Shown: piece by piece, positions 12,501-24,060 of the stretch
Layout: each line of letters begins with the position of its first letter
Numbering within the stretch: the stretch's first letter is position 1
DNA from: Hanleya hanleyi
Lineage: Eukaryota > Mollusca > Polyplacophora > Lepidopleurida > Hanleyidae
Direction of reading: 5' to 3'
Assembly: GCA_036873755.1 (NCBI GenBank)
Contig: JAVTVY010019507.1
Span: forward strand, 1 to 64,000
DNA: 64,000 nt
Position numbers and translations under genes: made by a program
Notes under the pieces: generated by a model
Told to the model about the DNA's origin: nothing
Seen by the model: only the letters and a program-made list of their open reading frames with translations
The model's database searches: none

Positions 12501-13535
12501 CAGCATATAGGTATTCAAATGGGTACAAATTGCGCACCCCTGTTGGCTGACCTGTATCTGTTCGCTTATGAATATGACTATATGCAGGCGCTTTCAAAAA
12601 CCGATCCATTCAAAGCCCGTTCCTTCTCATTCACCAAACGCTATATAGACGATCTTCTCGCTGTGGATAATCGCTATATAAATGACGCAGTGAAGGATAT
12701 ATATCCACCTTCACTGGATTTGAAGGAAACTACAGATAGCCCTACAGGCACATCTTATTTAGATCTCTATCTCTATAAAAATGAAGCGGGCATTCTCTCT
12801 CATCGACTTTATGACAAAAGAGATGATTACAATTTCGACATCGTAAACTATCCCTTTCTGGATAGTAATATTCCAGTGGGACCTGCATATGGCGTATACA
12901 TATCTCGCTTAGTAGCATTTGCTAGATCCTGTGTTAAATGTGACGATTTTAATCAACGTCACAAAACATTGTTGCAGAAACTTATAAAACAGGGCTATTC
13001 CACCAAGCGCCTCCACTCAAAGTTTCTCAAATTTGGCGATACATATCGCATGCTGATAGCAAAATACGAACGTAGCGTGCAAGATCTATGGCGTTACGTT
13101 TCGTAACTTGTGTCTAATTCCGCTTAACCCGGGGCTAGGGACCGTATGAACCCATGTGCTTCAAGATCCTCATGGTGCTCACATGAACAGGCACAATCAA
13201 AGCGTGACTGAGATACACCATTCTCCAGATAACGACTTTAGAACGATTAAGGATTAAGAATACTATCAGCGATACGGATTTTATATTTTTGGAACATCAT
13301 GATGTCTTGTCGGCATCATTAAAAACTGTTGACCGCTTCTCTCTTGGAGGAAACTAGCCTTCTCTCTTGGAGGAAACTAGCCTATGTTTATGTATACTAT
13401 GATTGTCTTTTTTGAATTTGGTGCTAATGCTGTTATATGGATATGGAATAGGTCTTTGGATTATGGACGCGGATATTCTTTAATGGACGACGGCTGAATT
13501 ATGAATGACGGACTAGACGCTTGTATTTTGCATCA
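12501..13535 (+). mobile_element. 5'-truncated Naiad PLE copy with intact RT C-terminal half
   Basis: It begins at cagcatataggtattcaaat inside RT motif B and runs through the 3' tail to gacgcttgta. It is almost identical to 21882-22880. A small duplication of cttctctcttggaggaaact (near 13340-13383) lies in the tail. Such 5' truncation is expected from incomplete reverse transcription. Confidence 0.9.
12519..13106 (+). CDS. Naiad PLE reverse transcriptase, C-terminal half (truncated)
   Basis: 195 codons, open to the natural stop. It starts within motif B (MGTNCAPLLADLYL). The catalytic motif RYIDDLLAV is at about residues 42-50, followed by TSYLDLYLY (motif D region) and the thumb. Motif B keeps the usual Gly after Met, whereas the long copy at 21890 has Asp there. 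It lacks the endonuclease, linker, fingers and motif A, so it is not functional alone. The ATG is only the first Met in the truncated frame. Confidence 0.8.
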   Translation: MGTNCAPLLADLYLFAYEYDYMQALSKTDPFKARSFSFTKRYIDDLLAVDNRYINDAVKDIYPPSLDLKETTDSPTGTSYLDLYLYKNEAGILSHRLYDKRDDYNFDIVNYPFLDSNIPVGPAYGVYISRLVAFARSCVKCDDFNQRHKTLLQKLIKQGYSTKRLHSKFLKFGDTYRMLIAKYERSVQDLWRYVS

Positions 13536-13703
13536 AAACAATGCAAGAGTAATAAATATGTTAATCAAAACAATCTGTGAACTTCATTATTCGATTTTAC
13601 AAAAGAAAAATCGTCAAAAGTTCTTTTTACTGGAATTCTAGTACTACCAAGGATATCTTATTTGTCATTTGCAAGATAAAATTTAAAACAGAGGATATTA
13701 TTA

Positions 13704-13843
13704 GTTATTCAGGTTTCCCCCCGGGTGTATGAAAAGTTACGACTCTCCCTGAAACTCGTACACCCTGAGGCGTCAGCCGAAGGGTGTACGAGTTTCAGGG
13801 AGGGTCGTAACTTTCCATACACCTGGGGAAAAACCTGAATAAC
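13704..13843. mobile_element. 140-bp near-perfect hairpin (palindromic MITE-like)
   Basis: The ends are GTTATTCAGGTTT and AAACCTGAATAAC. The inner arms, gtacaccctgagg and the complementary block after it, pair over nearly their whole length around a loop of about 10 bases (near 13765-13785). It is GC-richer than its surroundings. The target duplication is unclear because both flanks are AT-rich. No coding capacity. Confidence 0.75.
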
Positions 13844-15158
13844 GAATTTATTATCCCTCGAGCCTTTTTATCTTATAGTAAAAATACTGAAAAAGGTCTA
13901 TCATTTATAACCAACGGTACAACGGACAAATCCAACGGGCCATTTCGGTTACCAAACTGTCCGCATTTTGCTACGGCACTGTGAGAAAGGCACGCCACAC
14001 AATCCATTCGGTCAGCTTTCGTTCGGAAATCGACTTTTATTTTTGGAACAAATGGCACCTTTTAGTGAGTTATGTGTCGGAAACTTCAGTGAAAATAATG
14101 CAGTATGACTTTATTCCATTAAATTTTCACGAGTGAGCGAAAGTTATTCCATAAATAATGAGATATGGTCAGCTGAACTTTCGAAGCGAGAGCGTCGTTT
14201 CCAATCGCACGTGAGTTGTCCTCTATATACCCTTTTAACCAATCACAATCCAGATATTGAATACGAATTTGCTTGTGGGGTAATAAACCCCAAATATGCG
14301 GGCATGGTGTATGGCAAAATATATACTTTTTAAATTTGGGTGGGCAGAACTTGGAAAATATTTCAAAACTGGTGATTATGAGAGCCCATTTTATCTCCTT
14401 GTAAACCCCATTTGAATTTTTTAGTCACTATTCAGAAATTGATAATATTCGGAAATGTTTGTAAACCCGATTTTATCTAAATATTGACCACTTGTACATA
14501 AATATTGCACGATAGCAGATGTATGGAGTTTCAAATGGCTATAATTCGTAAAGTCGAGATATTCAAACTTGTGCAAGGGTGACTGCAAAACGTTAAAAAT
14601 AATTTGCCCCTTAACCAAAAACAATTGTCAAGGAAAGGTATCTGCTTCTCGGAATGATCTAGCTTTGGCGAGTTGGTTCGTAGGTTCAGTTCTTCTGATA
14701 CTTCCAATATTAGTTCCTAAAATAGAAAACAGAAAATGACTAACATTTGTTCCTCGTTTCCGCTGAAGGTCACCTGTACTTCGCAGAGGTAATATGACAT
14801 TTTTCAGGTAATAGAAAACTGTGCTAATCAAATAAAGGCGTCGGAAGATCGTCCAGACAGATTTAGGACGTGTTTACCTCAATGCTCTATGCCACGCGGG
14901 GGCGAAGCGTCGGAAATGGGTTCTCAGTTACCTAATTTGGGGTCATTTCGGTATGGGAAAGCTTCCAACATAGACGGGTCGTGGTAATCTAATTGTAGTC
15001 GTGTCTACTACATCCGTTAATAAACTAACCGTAACCACCATACAAAGCTGTAATATCACCAGGGCATAACCTTTCCCCATTGTCCTCGTTCTAATGGCGG
15101 AATTCGAATCTTCCTACAACACCAGTTATGTTGAGGCACACGACAAGAAGCTAGCCTG
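13844..15158. other. Intergenic, nothing recognised
   Basis: No recognised exon, RNA or repeat. Short frames on both strands lack domains. Confidence 0.45.
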
Positions 15159-15690
15159 GTGTCCAGGTTTGTGAAGAAATATGTATGTCGTACGCCGCCA
15201 TGTTGCATCTACGCCTGCCACAGTGATAAGATTGATTTATGGGATACTATGGACAATAACAAACTTCACGAATTCAAAAAAACGGTTGGTTATACTCATC
15301 TGAACAGTCATAAGCGTTTCGACCAGGCCATGATCAGACGATGTAGGATCGGTCACGCACGATTAACTCATGAATATTTACTGAAACAGGAGCCGATTCC
15401 AAGGTGTATACCTTGCCATGAAGATCTCACGGTGAAACATATTCTCATAGACTACATAGATTTTAAAATTGTAAGAGATACTTTTTATTGAGCAGCTACG
15501 CTGGAAGATCTTTTTAGCAGAGTGAAAGAGGATTGTATTTTAAATTATTTGAGAGAGATTGGTTTGTTGTACAAATTTTAATGTTTGTACCTGTTTTAAC
15601 GCATTAGTTTACGTATATGTGTTGTAATTTGAATTGATTGGTCGTCGCTATATAGCTGAAATATTGCTGAATGCAACATTAAACCTTAAT
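15159..15690 (+). pseudogene. 3' end of a LINE (non-LTR retrotransposon) polyprotein plus tail
   Basis: The frame 15159-15491 ends with RRCRIGHARLTHEYLL, then C-x2-C (residues CIPC), then LTVKHILIDYIDF. This pattern is found at the C-terminus of many I/Jockey-like LINE polyproteins after the RT and RNase H region. The usual Cys in the LLxC position is replaced (ILIDYI). The 3' tail contains tatagctgaaatattgctga and gcaacattaaac, then runs into a CT microsatellite. Severely 5' truncated. Clade assignment is by recall only. Confidence 0.65.
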
Positions 15691-15746
15691 TCTCTCTCTC
15701 TCTCTCTCCGTGACCTTAAACCTCAATTCTATCTCTCTCTCCTTAA
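15691..15746. repeat. CT microsatellite
   Basis: Two runs of (tc)n/(ct)n, near 15691-15708 and 15732-15742, lie at the 3' end of the LINE fragment. LINEs often end in such simple repeats. Confidence 0.8.
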
Positions 15747-18700
15747 TTGCCTTCTAGAGGGCATATCCTGGTGATAATAAAGCGTTGGCATGCAGTGACG
15801 CGAGCGTAGAACGACGTAATCTGTCAATAAATATATTAAAATATGATGGACGAGTTTAAATGAGGAATTTTCAAAATGTGTATTCCGCATAATGAGTAAG
15901 CCTATTCTTTGGGGTATATAACTGCGCATAAATAACTGGTAGAGTATATTTTGCAGGTGTAACCGTTTGTTTCTACCCACCATCCATCGTCGTTTCTTCC
16001 TCAACGGCCAAGGAACTGTCGGTATCAACGTGCGTCACCGTCAACAATGATGGCGGCACACGTAAAGCTGTCGAGGTGATCTAATATTTAATGCCCGGTT
16101 CTCGTGTGATAAGCCTTACATCCGGAGCTTCCAAATAACCTATACACATACCAAATAAGAAGAGAATCAGGGGTCGGTCTTGCAAAGCGTGGGTAAGCTT
16201 ACGTTTGACGTAGCTACCATGGTGACATTTACCTTCAACATACGCCACCAAGGAGGTTACGCCATGCCTAAGCTACCAAGTCTTTTAAGACGTGCCCCAG
16301 GACACCAAGCCTTGGGATTTAGCAAGGAGCAATTGATTCCATTCCATTGGTTCAAAAACGCCTGCTGTCAGTCAATTACAATCTCCGCATTTCAGTTTGC
16401 TACTAGAGAAGTTGGATAAAAGGGCTGAGGGAAGAAACATTGCCTGATTTAAATCATTTTGTTACTTTTACAAATTTATGACCTGTCAACGCAGTTAAAT
16501 AAGTGACGGGTGAAAAAGTTCCTAACTCTTCTTCTACCCTGATAGTGACTGAAATGTCAAACGGGATGTACTTTAAAGGGTGTTAAATTGATGAAGCTGT
16601 TGTACCATTTGAGTGTCAAGCATGGGGCTTTTTAAGAGCGATAATGACGTGAACCCTATCAAGTCTCCGTTTAAGCCCAGGGAATATCGGACAGCTCCTG
16701 ACGGAGACAGATGAACAGAGATGGAATTGCTCCGGAAATAACTCTCGCTTCCTTCAAAGAAAAGCGCAACACCTCTCTGCCGTTCATTTTTTTTAATTCT
16801 TAGTACCAAATGCATTAAACACATACCAACATTGTGACACACTTAAATACATCAAACTTGATGCACAGATGCATACATGTACAAAAACCTACGTACACAA
16901 GAATATACAAAATAACATACACCATACATACGTACATTCATATACGATATGCATAGTTTTTGCTGTATTTATTTTCGCTATATATATTGATATACGGTTC
17001 ATTTGATATCACTTTCTCTCTGGAATATTTATCACACAAATTGGCATACAGTCCTATATTATGATAAAGTCGGCATGTTAAACGGGGGAAACGTGAAGCA
17101 CATGACTGAGATGGTATAAGTGATTCAGTGTAGAGTTTATAAGAGTGGATATATGTTGATCTAGTGGTTAGCTTCATTTCAGCTGACCAGATCCTAGACT
17201 TATTGCGGAGGGTTTTTTTTAGTTTATCAACTTTTGGGTCCGATTGTCCCAACATATTAAAGATTTCACTCTTGTTTGTATGGAATCTCTGAATTGAGTT
17301 TGTCCACTAAACACTGGTCGCATATTCAGTTACATAATATTTTACTACTATATACCACTCTTGCTAGTCAACAGGGAGGATGATTTGAAGGGTCAAACTC
17401 CGGTGGTGCCGGGTTGATACGTACATTTTATATCTACGCCAAATAGAACTAAATTTTCGGAGCTAGTAGAAATAGCCACTGGTGTCCCCATCTCCATCAG
17501 TGATTTGGTAGTACCCCTGGCAGCAATAAAGCAAAAAGCACCCAGGCGAATTAATTGGGGGATGGGGGCGGGGGGGGGGGGTAGAAAAGTTGAGAGGGGC
17601 GGTGATTTAGCCATTTCTTTCAACCTCAAAGTAGGCATATTGTTTTAGTTCACTGAAGGGGTTAAGTCAAATCTGCCTAATGGCGGCTTATATGCTTCTG
17701 CAAAACTGTAAAGCAGTGCTTTTCTAAAGTTATTCTAGATAAAAAGTGTTTATTTTTAATAAAACATACAAACATAGAGGCCTATACTGGGATGTTGTAT
17801 TAAAATCTACCTGTGGTTCAAATTGCTTCGATTTTATTGGACTTGGTAACCCGAAATAATCTGTTTTAATTTCCCCGTGCTATATGCCGACAATAACGGT
17901 GTTGCCGCTGTGTTAACCCCAGGATTTTGACGGCTGGGTAAGCACCTTGTAGCTCACTGTTGTGGGTTATTTAGAGCTGTTTATTACGCTTTCTTGGCGT
18001 CTTTACCACACAGTTGATCCTTTCAGCTGTTAAATGTTACCTTATTAATAATATCTTATCGATTCCAAACGATTACCAGCCGCAAACGTCGAGGAAATAC
18101 GATTTAACGGCGAGAAGCGCGGTCTGCCTGGGCTAAGTGAATACGTCGCTATGCTTCACTTTAGCCCACGCGGTAGTTGTCAGGAAGCGCCGCAAAGGCT
18201 GTTGGGATACCTCCGTCTAGCAGAATAGCCAAGTAATCTTAATTATTTATCTTCATGGTTCACTACGGAAGTGGGCGAGGTTAGTGCCAAGTTTCGCAAA
18301 CTAAGGTCTTGAGGATCGAGTATTACATTAATATTTATACATCAACCTGCTCAGAAGTGCCAAAATATTCCTATAAAATCCAGTGCCAACTAGTAATTAG
18401 AAAATCATTTGAGAAATCAAATGGTCAAACCCTAGTTGAGGTTCATTTCCTGAATGAAAAGAAAATATGTATAATTACAATATTGTATACATTGTACATT
18501 AGCGGCAAGCCTGCAACAGATATACCATAGCCGTATTGCTGTGACGACGAACAATGTCGGTAACTGGCAGCTGTAACCCAGGAATTCTCCTAACAGGTCT
18601 CGGCACAACACTCATACACAATTGTCACTGTACTTTACGTCCTTTACACACATATTTACAACTTTATGTTACCGCTGCCCTCCAACTGAATACTTCCATG

Positions 18701-19390
18701 TAAAATATATGTATGTGTAGGAATTGACTGTCTGCTATCGTATAAAAAATGCTGAAAATGCATCGTAGTGCATAAATCCTGATTATATGTAGTAAACTAC
18801 GGCTACGGTTGAGGTGCACTTCGCCGTTTCTGCTTCCTAAATGTTCGTAGCGATATATGATTGATCAGCTACAGCAATTTTTGTGATAAAATGCTTTTAA
18901 TACTGCGATGGAATTGTCTCCCTTTGTCCAATACCTGAATGTATATTTATACAGTTACCTGGTGAAACTCCAAACAGAGGGAAAATGACCATTTTCTCAT
19001 CTGCATTACTGGCAGCTCATGTTCAGAAGATTTACGAAAGGTTAGCTAGATTATTCGATTCCAGCTATCAAGCATGTCACGCAATCGTAGGAAATAGACA
19101 AGGATACTGTGCAATTGAAGCTAAACTGGTTGTTTCACTTGTAACGGGTGGTGGAACTACACGTAACCTAAAATAGTACAATTTTCTCGCACAGTATAAT
19201 CAATGTCTAGTATGAGGGTCAGTCAAAATGTTGCTTAACTATTAAAGTAACCCGGTGAAGGTATTGACAAAAATGTAGCATTTGCTCCGATTGTGTCCGA
19301 ATGTTTGACGAGACTGGTATGAAGGTCGCTTTTGACCAAGTACAATAATCATTTGCACCAGTTGCACAACAAATAAATAGTTTAACATTT
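15747..19390. other. Long stretch with no recognised gene
   Basis: I found no exon with a recognisable domain. Visible structure is a poly-G tract near 17568-17580 and a short hairpin at about 18129-18168 (gggctaagtgaa pairing with ttcactttagccc). There are also several 60-105 codon frames without any family signature (16180, 16573, 16938, 17393, 18309, 18985). Confidence 0.4.
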
Positions 19391-19830
19391 TGGCAGAATA
19401 CGATCGTAGCGTACAAGATCTCTGGCGCTAACTTGCCTAACTCGTGTCTAATTCCGCTTAACCCGAGGCTAAGGGTCATTCGAACAGCATGTGTTTTACA
19501 TTAACATGTTGCTCTAATGAGCAATCATCGTGAGAAATGGAAGCGTGACCGAGATACATCATACTCCAGAAAACGAATTGATAATTCAATTAGATAAATA
19601 ATACTGGTCAGTGATACAGATTTGATGTAAAGAACATCATAATATCTTGATGTCATCAATGAACAATGCTGGCCGCTTCTTGTGTTTCTTTTTTCATTGT
19701 ATGCATATTTAGAATTGATGCTAACTGTTGTACGAAAAATTGTCTTGATTATTGACGCAGAATATTGGACAACACATGAGCAAACTTCAGAGTTCAGATG
19801 TTGGGTTATGAACGGAGTAGTCTGATAATA
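19391..19830 (+). mobile_element. Decayed Naiad tail upstream of the long copy (pseudo-LTR)
   Basis: It starts in the last codons of the RT (gtacaagatctctggcgct), passes the stop and continues through a diverged 3' tail (cgtgtctaattccgcttaac; gcgtgaccgagatacatc) to about 19830. It sits directly before the long Naiad reading frame in the same orientation. A partial 3' copy in front of a longer copy is the pseudo-LTR arrangement described for PLEs. It is more diverged than the downstream tail, so it may instead be an older, separate insertion. Confidence 0.7.
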
Positions 19831-22800
19831 TATAAAATAACATTTTCCAAACGAGAACAATGGTCTTCCAAGAAGAATTTCTGCGTTCAAAATGGCGACA
19901 CTGTTACTAAATCACCAATGTAAGAAGTGTGGTCAACAGTATGTTGGCAAGACCACCCAAAGACTCCATCTTAGGGTGAACGGTCACAGAAAATCCGTTA
20001 GGAAAAAGCAATTGCTTATAGGTAGGCATTTTTCTGGATCCGACCATGGCTGGGATAACTTTAGTATTCAGATCATAGACGTCGTCTATCCATCTACTAA
20101 GGATTCCCCCTTTGGATTTGAGAGAAAAATCCGAGAGCGGGAATTATTCTGGATGCTAGAACTTGGGTCAGTGTTTCCGTTTGGTTTAAATGATAATGTC
20201 AGTGGGTTCGGCAATGCTACAAACCGCCGTTCAAATATATCCAACATTACCCAACTATTTAAACCCCATCAACGGAGACAACGCAGCCATGGTTGGCGAA
20301 AGTTTAATATTTCGATGATTCACGATCATATCACTTTAAATTACTTAGTGGGTTTAACTAGCGCACCCAATAGTATACATAGCTTACGTACAGTTCTGTA
20401 TGCGTTACCTCTGCGAGCTTTAAATCAAATAGCCAGAGATATACAGCAATCTGCGTCTTCAGGAAATATAATACCATCAAAAATCAGTAAAGTATGTCAA
20501 GATATAGCGTATTTTCGGTTGTATCGTCCAGTGAACATAATCGAAACATCTCAAGATCGGCTTTTCTTGAAACTCAACTACTTAGATAAAGGACTGGACA
20601 TCATTAATTTACCTCGAATCCTGAATGATCCAGAGGTACGCAACGCTGTACCAAACTATTTCAAGTTCACAGATCCTCCTTGCATTTCATATAAGTATAC
20701 TAAATCTATAGCCACCAAAATATTCAATTACTCCAATGCTGTCAAGGAGTTTGACTGGAACTTATACACGTCAGGAGGCTATAGTTGTGATTGTGAATTG
20801 TCGAACTTTATCTATACACCATGCAAACATATTGTGACTGGTGACCTTGATGTGGTGAGTGATAAGGATCTGAAATTACTCCTGATGAAAGGACCTAAAT
20901 ATAGAGAGCCAAGAAGAATAAATCTGAAGGCGGACCAGAAGATAGTCCTGTCTGCATTAGAACAGTACGTTATTGATTGGTCTAAGCGAGAAAAAGTTGA
21001 ACCTACAGTACTCGCTGATTGGCTGGACCTCACCAAGAGCAAGGTCGTTGAAACAATCCGCCATATTGACAGAAGTTCTCTTCCCCTACCAAAACAAGTA
21101 CTGAGAAACCTCAATTCGCAAGAAGTTCTAGCAAATCTCCAGAGTAAATTCGTCATAGTCCCAGCAGACAAAGCTCCGAATAATATAATATTCATATGTA
21201 AATATTACTATTACCAGGTGCTGGTTAAAGAATTGAGTGTAGACATATCTTCATCAAATACGTCTACTTACTCCCAAACTGCATTTAATCTGGAAGATTT
21301 ATTTAACAATCACAAAAAGTTTCTCAGGGAAAGAGGTATTTGTCTTCCAACCAATCATTACGACATACCAAAAATATACTGGACTCCCAAAATGCATAAA
21401 TCACCATACAAAGCTAGATTCATAGCTGGTTCTAGAAGCTGCACCACCAAGCTTCTTTCAACCCTATTGACGAGGGCCCTTCAGGAGGTAAAAGCATTTT
21501 GGGAAAGGTATTGCGCCACTATTTCTAAGAACTCTGGCGTTGAATGTATGTGGATATTGAAAAACTCAAAATGTCTTACGGAAGAACTTGATGCTAAAGG
21601 TCACATACCGTACAGATATGTATCCACATGGGATTTCTCGACTCTCTATACTACAATCCCTCATCAGGACCTTATTGACCGTATAAGTTCATTAATAGTA
21701 TTTGTGTTCAAGAAAACTGATCGTAGATATATTAATGTCGGAAGCCATAAAGCATTCTTTAGCTCGACTACATACTAGAGATATCATTCATGGGATGTTT
21801 CTTTGTTTATAGAGTTGCTTGAATTTCTCATTAAAAATATCTATGTGAAATTTGGCAACACAATATATCAGCAGCATATAGGTATTCCAATGGATACTAA
21901 TTGTGCACCCCTGTTGGCTGACCTGTATCTGTTCTCTTATGAATATGACTATATGCAGGCGCTTTCAAAAACCGATCCATTCAAAGCCCGTTCCTTCTCA
22001 TTCACCAAACGCTATATAGACGATCTTCTCGCTGTGGATAATCGCTATATAAATGACGCAGTGAAGGATATATATCCACCTTCACTGGATTTGAAGGAAA
22101 CTACAGATAGCCCTACAGGCACATCTTATTTAGATCTCTATCTCTATAAAAATGAAGCGGGCATTCTCTCTCGTCGACTTTATGACAAAAGAGATGATTA
22201 CAATTTCGACATCGTAAACTATCCCTTTCTGGATAGTAATATTCCAGTGGGACCTGCATATGGCGTATACATATCTCGCTTAGTAGCATTTGCTAGATCC
22301 TGTGTTAGATGTGATGATTTTAATCAACGTCACAAAACATTGTTGCAGAAACTTATAAAACAGGGCTATTCCACCAAGCGCCTCCACTCAAAGTTTCTCA
22401 AATTTGGCGATACATATCGCATGCTGATAGCAAAATACGAACGTAGCGTGCAAGATCTATGGCGCTACGTTTCGTAACTTGTGTCTAATTCCGCTTAACC
22501 CGGGGCTAGGGGCCGTATGAACCCATGTACTTCAAGATCCTCATGATACTCATATGAACAGGCACAATCAAAGCGTGACTGAGATACATCATTCTTTAGA
22601 TGACGAGCTTACAACGAATATTATGGATTAAGAATACTGATCAGCGATACGGATTTGATATTTTTGGAACATCATGATGTCTTGCCGGCATCATTGAAAA
22701 CTGTTGACCGCTTCTCTCTTGCAGGAAACAAGCCTATGTTTATGTATACTATGATTGTCTTTTTGAATTTGGTGCTAATACTGTTATATGGAATATGGAA

Positions 22801-22880
22801 TAGGTCTTTGGATTATGGACGCGGATGTTCTCTAATGGACGACGGCTGGATTATGAATGACGGACTAGACGCTTGTAATT
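19831..22880 (+). mobile_element. Naiad-type Penelope-like retroelement, near full length
   Basis: The domain order is N-terminal GIY-YIG endonuclease, CxC linker, then reverse transcriptase. This matches the Naiad clade of N-terminal-endonuclease PLEs described by Craig and colleagues (2021) and is opposite to canonical PLEs. The coding region spans 19892-22477 with one internal TAG, followed by about 400 bp of tail ending gacgcttgta. Downstream from 22881 lies sequence (cacttgaacagtaccagagg, ttgcataaattaa) that belongs to the degenerate tandem repeats at 24.3-25 kb, so the element seems to have landed in that repeat tract. Confidence 0.85.
19892..22477 (+). pseudogene. Naiad PLE polyprotein: GIY-YIG endonuclease plus reverse transcriptase, one in-frame stop
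   Basis: The first frame is 628 codons (19892-21778). Residues 10-13 are CKKC, followed by QYVGKTT (YIG-type), the Arg of LHLRVNGHRKS, the Glu of RERELFW and the Asn of FGLNDN: the GIY-YIG nuclease set. CDC at residues 299-301 (20786-20794) is the CxC linker signature. Fingers motifs include PKIYWTPKMHK. Motif A is TWDFSTLYT, with Asp at 21632-21634. A TAG at 21776-21778 interrupts the frame, which then stays open in phase to 22477 with motif B (IGIPMD) and the YIDD catalytic pair (22013-22024). Motif B Gly is Asp here. The stop is TAG, not TGA, so the selenocysteine recoding reported for clam and spider Naiads gives no explanation. The first ATG is used as start; the true start could be slightly upstream. 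Confidence 0.85.
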
Positions 22881-23404
22881 GCATCAAACACTTGAACAGT
22901 ACCAGAGGTACAGATTTTGCATAAATTAACAAAGGAAGGAAGCAATCAGAGATTGCTCAATTGTATGCCCCCCCGCCCCCCCTGTACTGTTCTGTATTGG
23001 TCGGTGGAGGCCTAATTTGGATAATTATAAAAATTCTGTTTCAATCACTTTTTTTGCCATGCCTCGCGTAATACATATTCCAAGCATCGATCAACAAGTG
23101 ATAATACAATGTTTTGATGCAAGATGGTCACCGGGCTTTCGCCAAATCCGAAAATGTGACCTGGTTATGAGACCTACATTTCTTGGGAGTATATTGTGGT
23201 GAAATTATGAAGTGATCAGTGAACTTTGAATTTTTCACTCAATTCACTCTGTTTGGGGCAATTTCATACTTCAGGACCTACGTGGTCTGTTTTGCAATGT
23301 AGAATAACATATAAAATGCCATTTTCCAGGTCCAAATCGGTTATGGACGGAGATCCAGCCTGGACAAATAAATATATCCCATTCACTTAGGTTTCATAAA
23401 CGAA
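22881..23404. repeat. Start of degenerate repeat tract, C/G-rich run
   Basis: It contains a ccccccgcccccc run near 22969-22982 and fragments related to the tandem repeats that follow. No gene recognised. Confidence 0.45.
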
Positions 23405-24060
23405 GGGCCATAACTGTTGAAAATATAACCGAAAGCAGAGAAACTTCATGCTGCACAACTATGGGGCATTGACCACATATCATGCAAATTTCATACTTGT
23501 TCATACAATATTAACCGAGATCCAGCCCGGACAAGTCCCAATTCACAAAGATTTGAAGAAAAAACTGACCATAACTCTTGAAAATATATGCGAAACGCGG
23601 ATAAACTTCACGCTGCACAACTACAGGGCACTGACCACATATCCTGCAAATTTCATAATTGTCCATACAATATTAACTGAGATCCAACCTGGACAAGTCC
23701 CAATTCACTAAGATTTGAAGAAAAAACTGACCATAACTCTTGAAAATATATGCGAAACGCGGAGAAACTTCACGCTGCAGAACTACAGGGCACTGGCCAC
23801 ATATCCTGCAAATTTCATGATTGTCAATACAATATTAACCAAGATCCAGCCCGGACAAGTCCAATTCACAGAGATTTCAGGAAAAGGGGCATAACTCTTG
23901 AAAATTATACCGGAACTCGGAAAAAAACTCTACGCTGCACAACTACGAGGCAATGACCACATTCCATGCAAGTTTCAGTCCTCCCCATCAAATATTAACC
24001 GAGATATCGCGCGGACAATAATTTCGGACGGACAGACGGATGAACGGACAGACGGATGGA
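23405..24060. repeat. About 160-bp tandem satellite, about 4 copies
   Basis: The phrase ccataactcttgaaaatat recurs at about 23408, 23567, 23727 and 23888. Each is followed by a tgcacaactacagggcactg-like phrase and a gagatccagcccggacaagt-like phrase. Open frames along it are by-products of the period. The last unit runs into a ggacagacgga-type simple repeat and a small hairpin (cccctctaattagagggg) near 24080-24097. Confidence 0.85.

Noticed and set aside
16573..16842. Minus-strand frame with GDLIGFTSLS, resembling the cyclase SDIVGFT motif in the right orientation for the missing domain
   Set aside because: Only about ten residues resemble it. The preceding strand (normally VTIFFS) and everything downstream do not match, and a stop follows soon after. 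Probably chance, but worth including in a translated search.
20812..21195. Minus-strand 127-codon frame
   Set aside because: Antisense shadow of the Naiad polyprotein.
21776..21778. Stop in the Naiad frame as a selenocysteine codon
   Set aside because: The codon is TAG, not TGA, and no other in-frame TGA occurs; it is best read as a disabling mutation.
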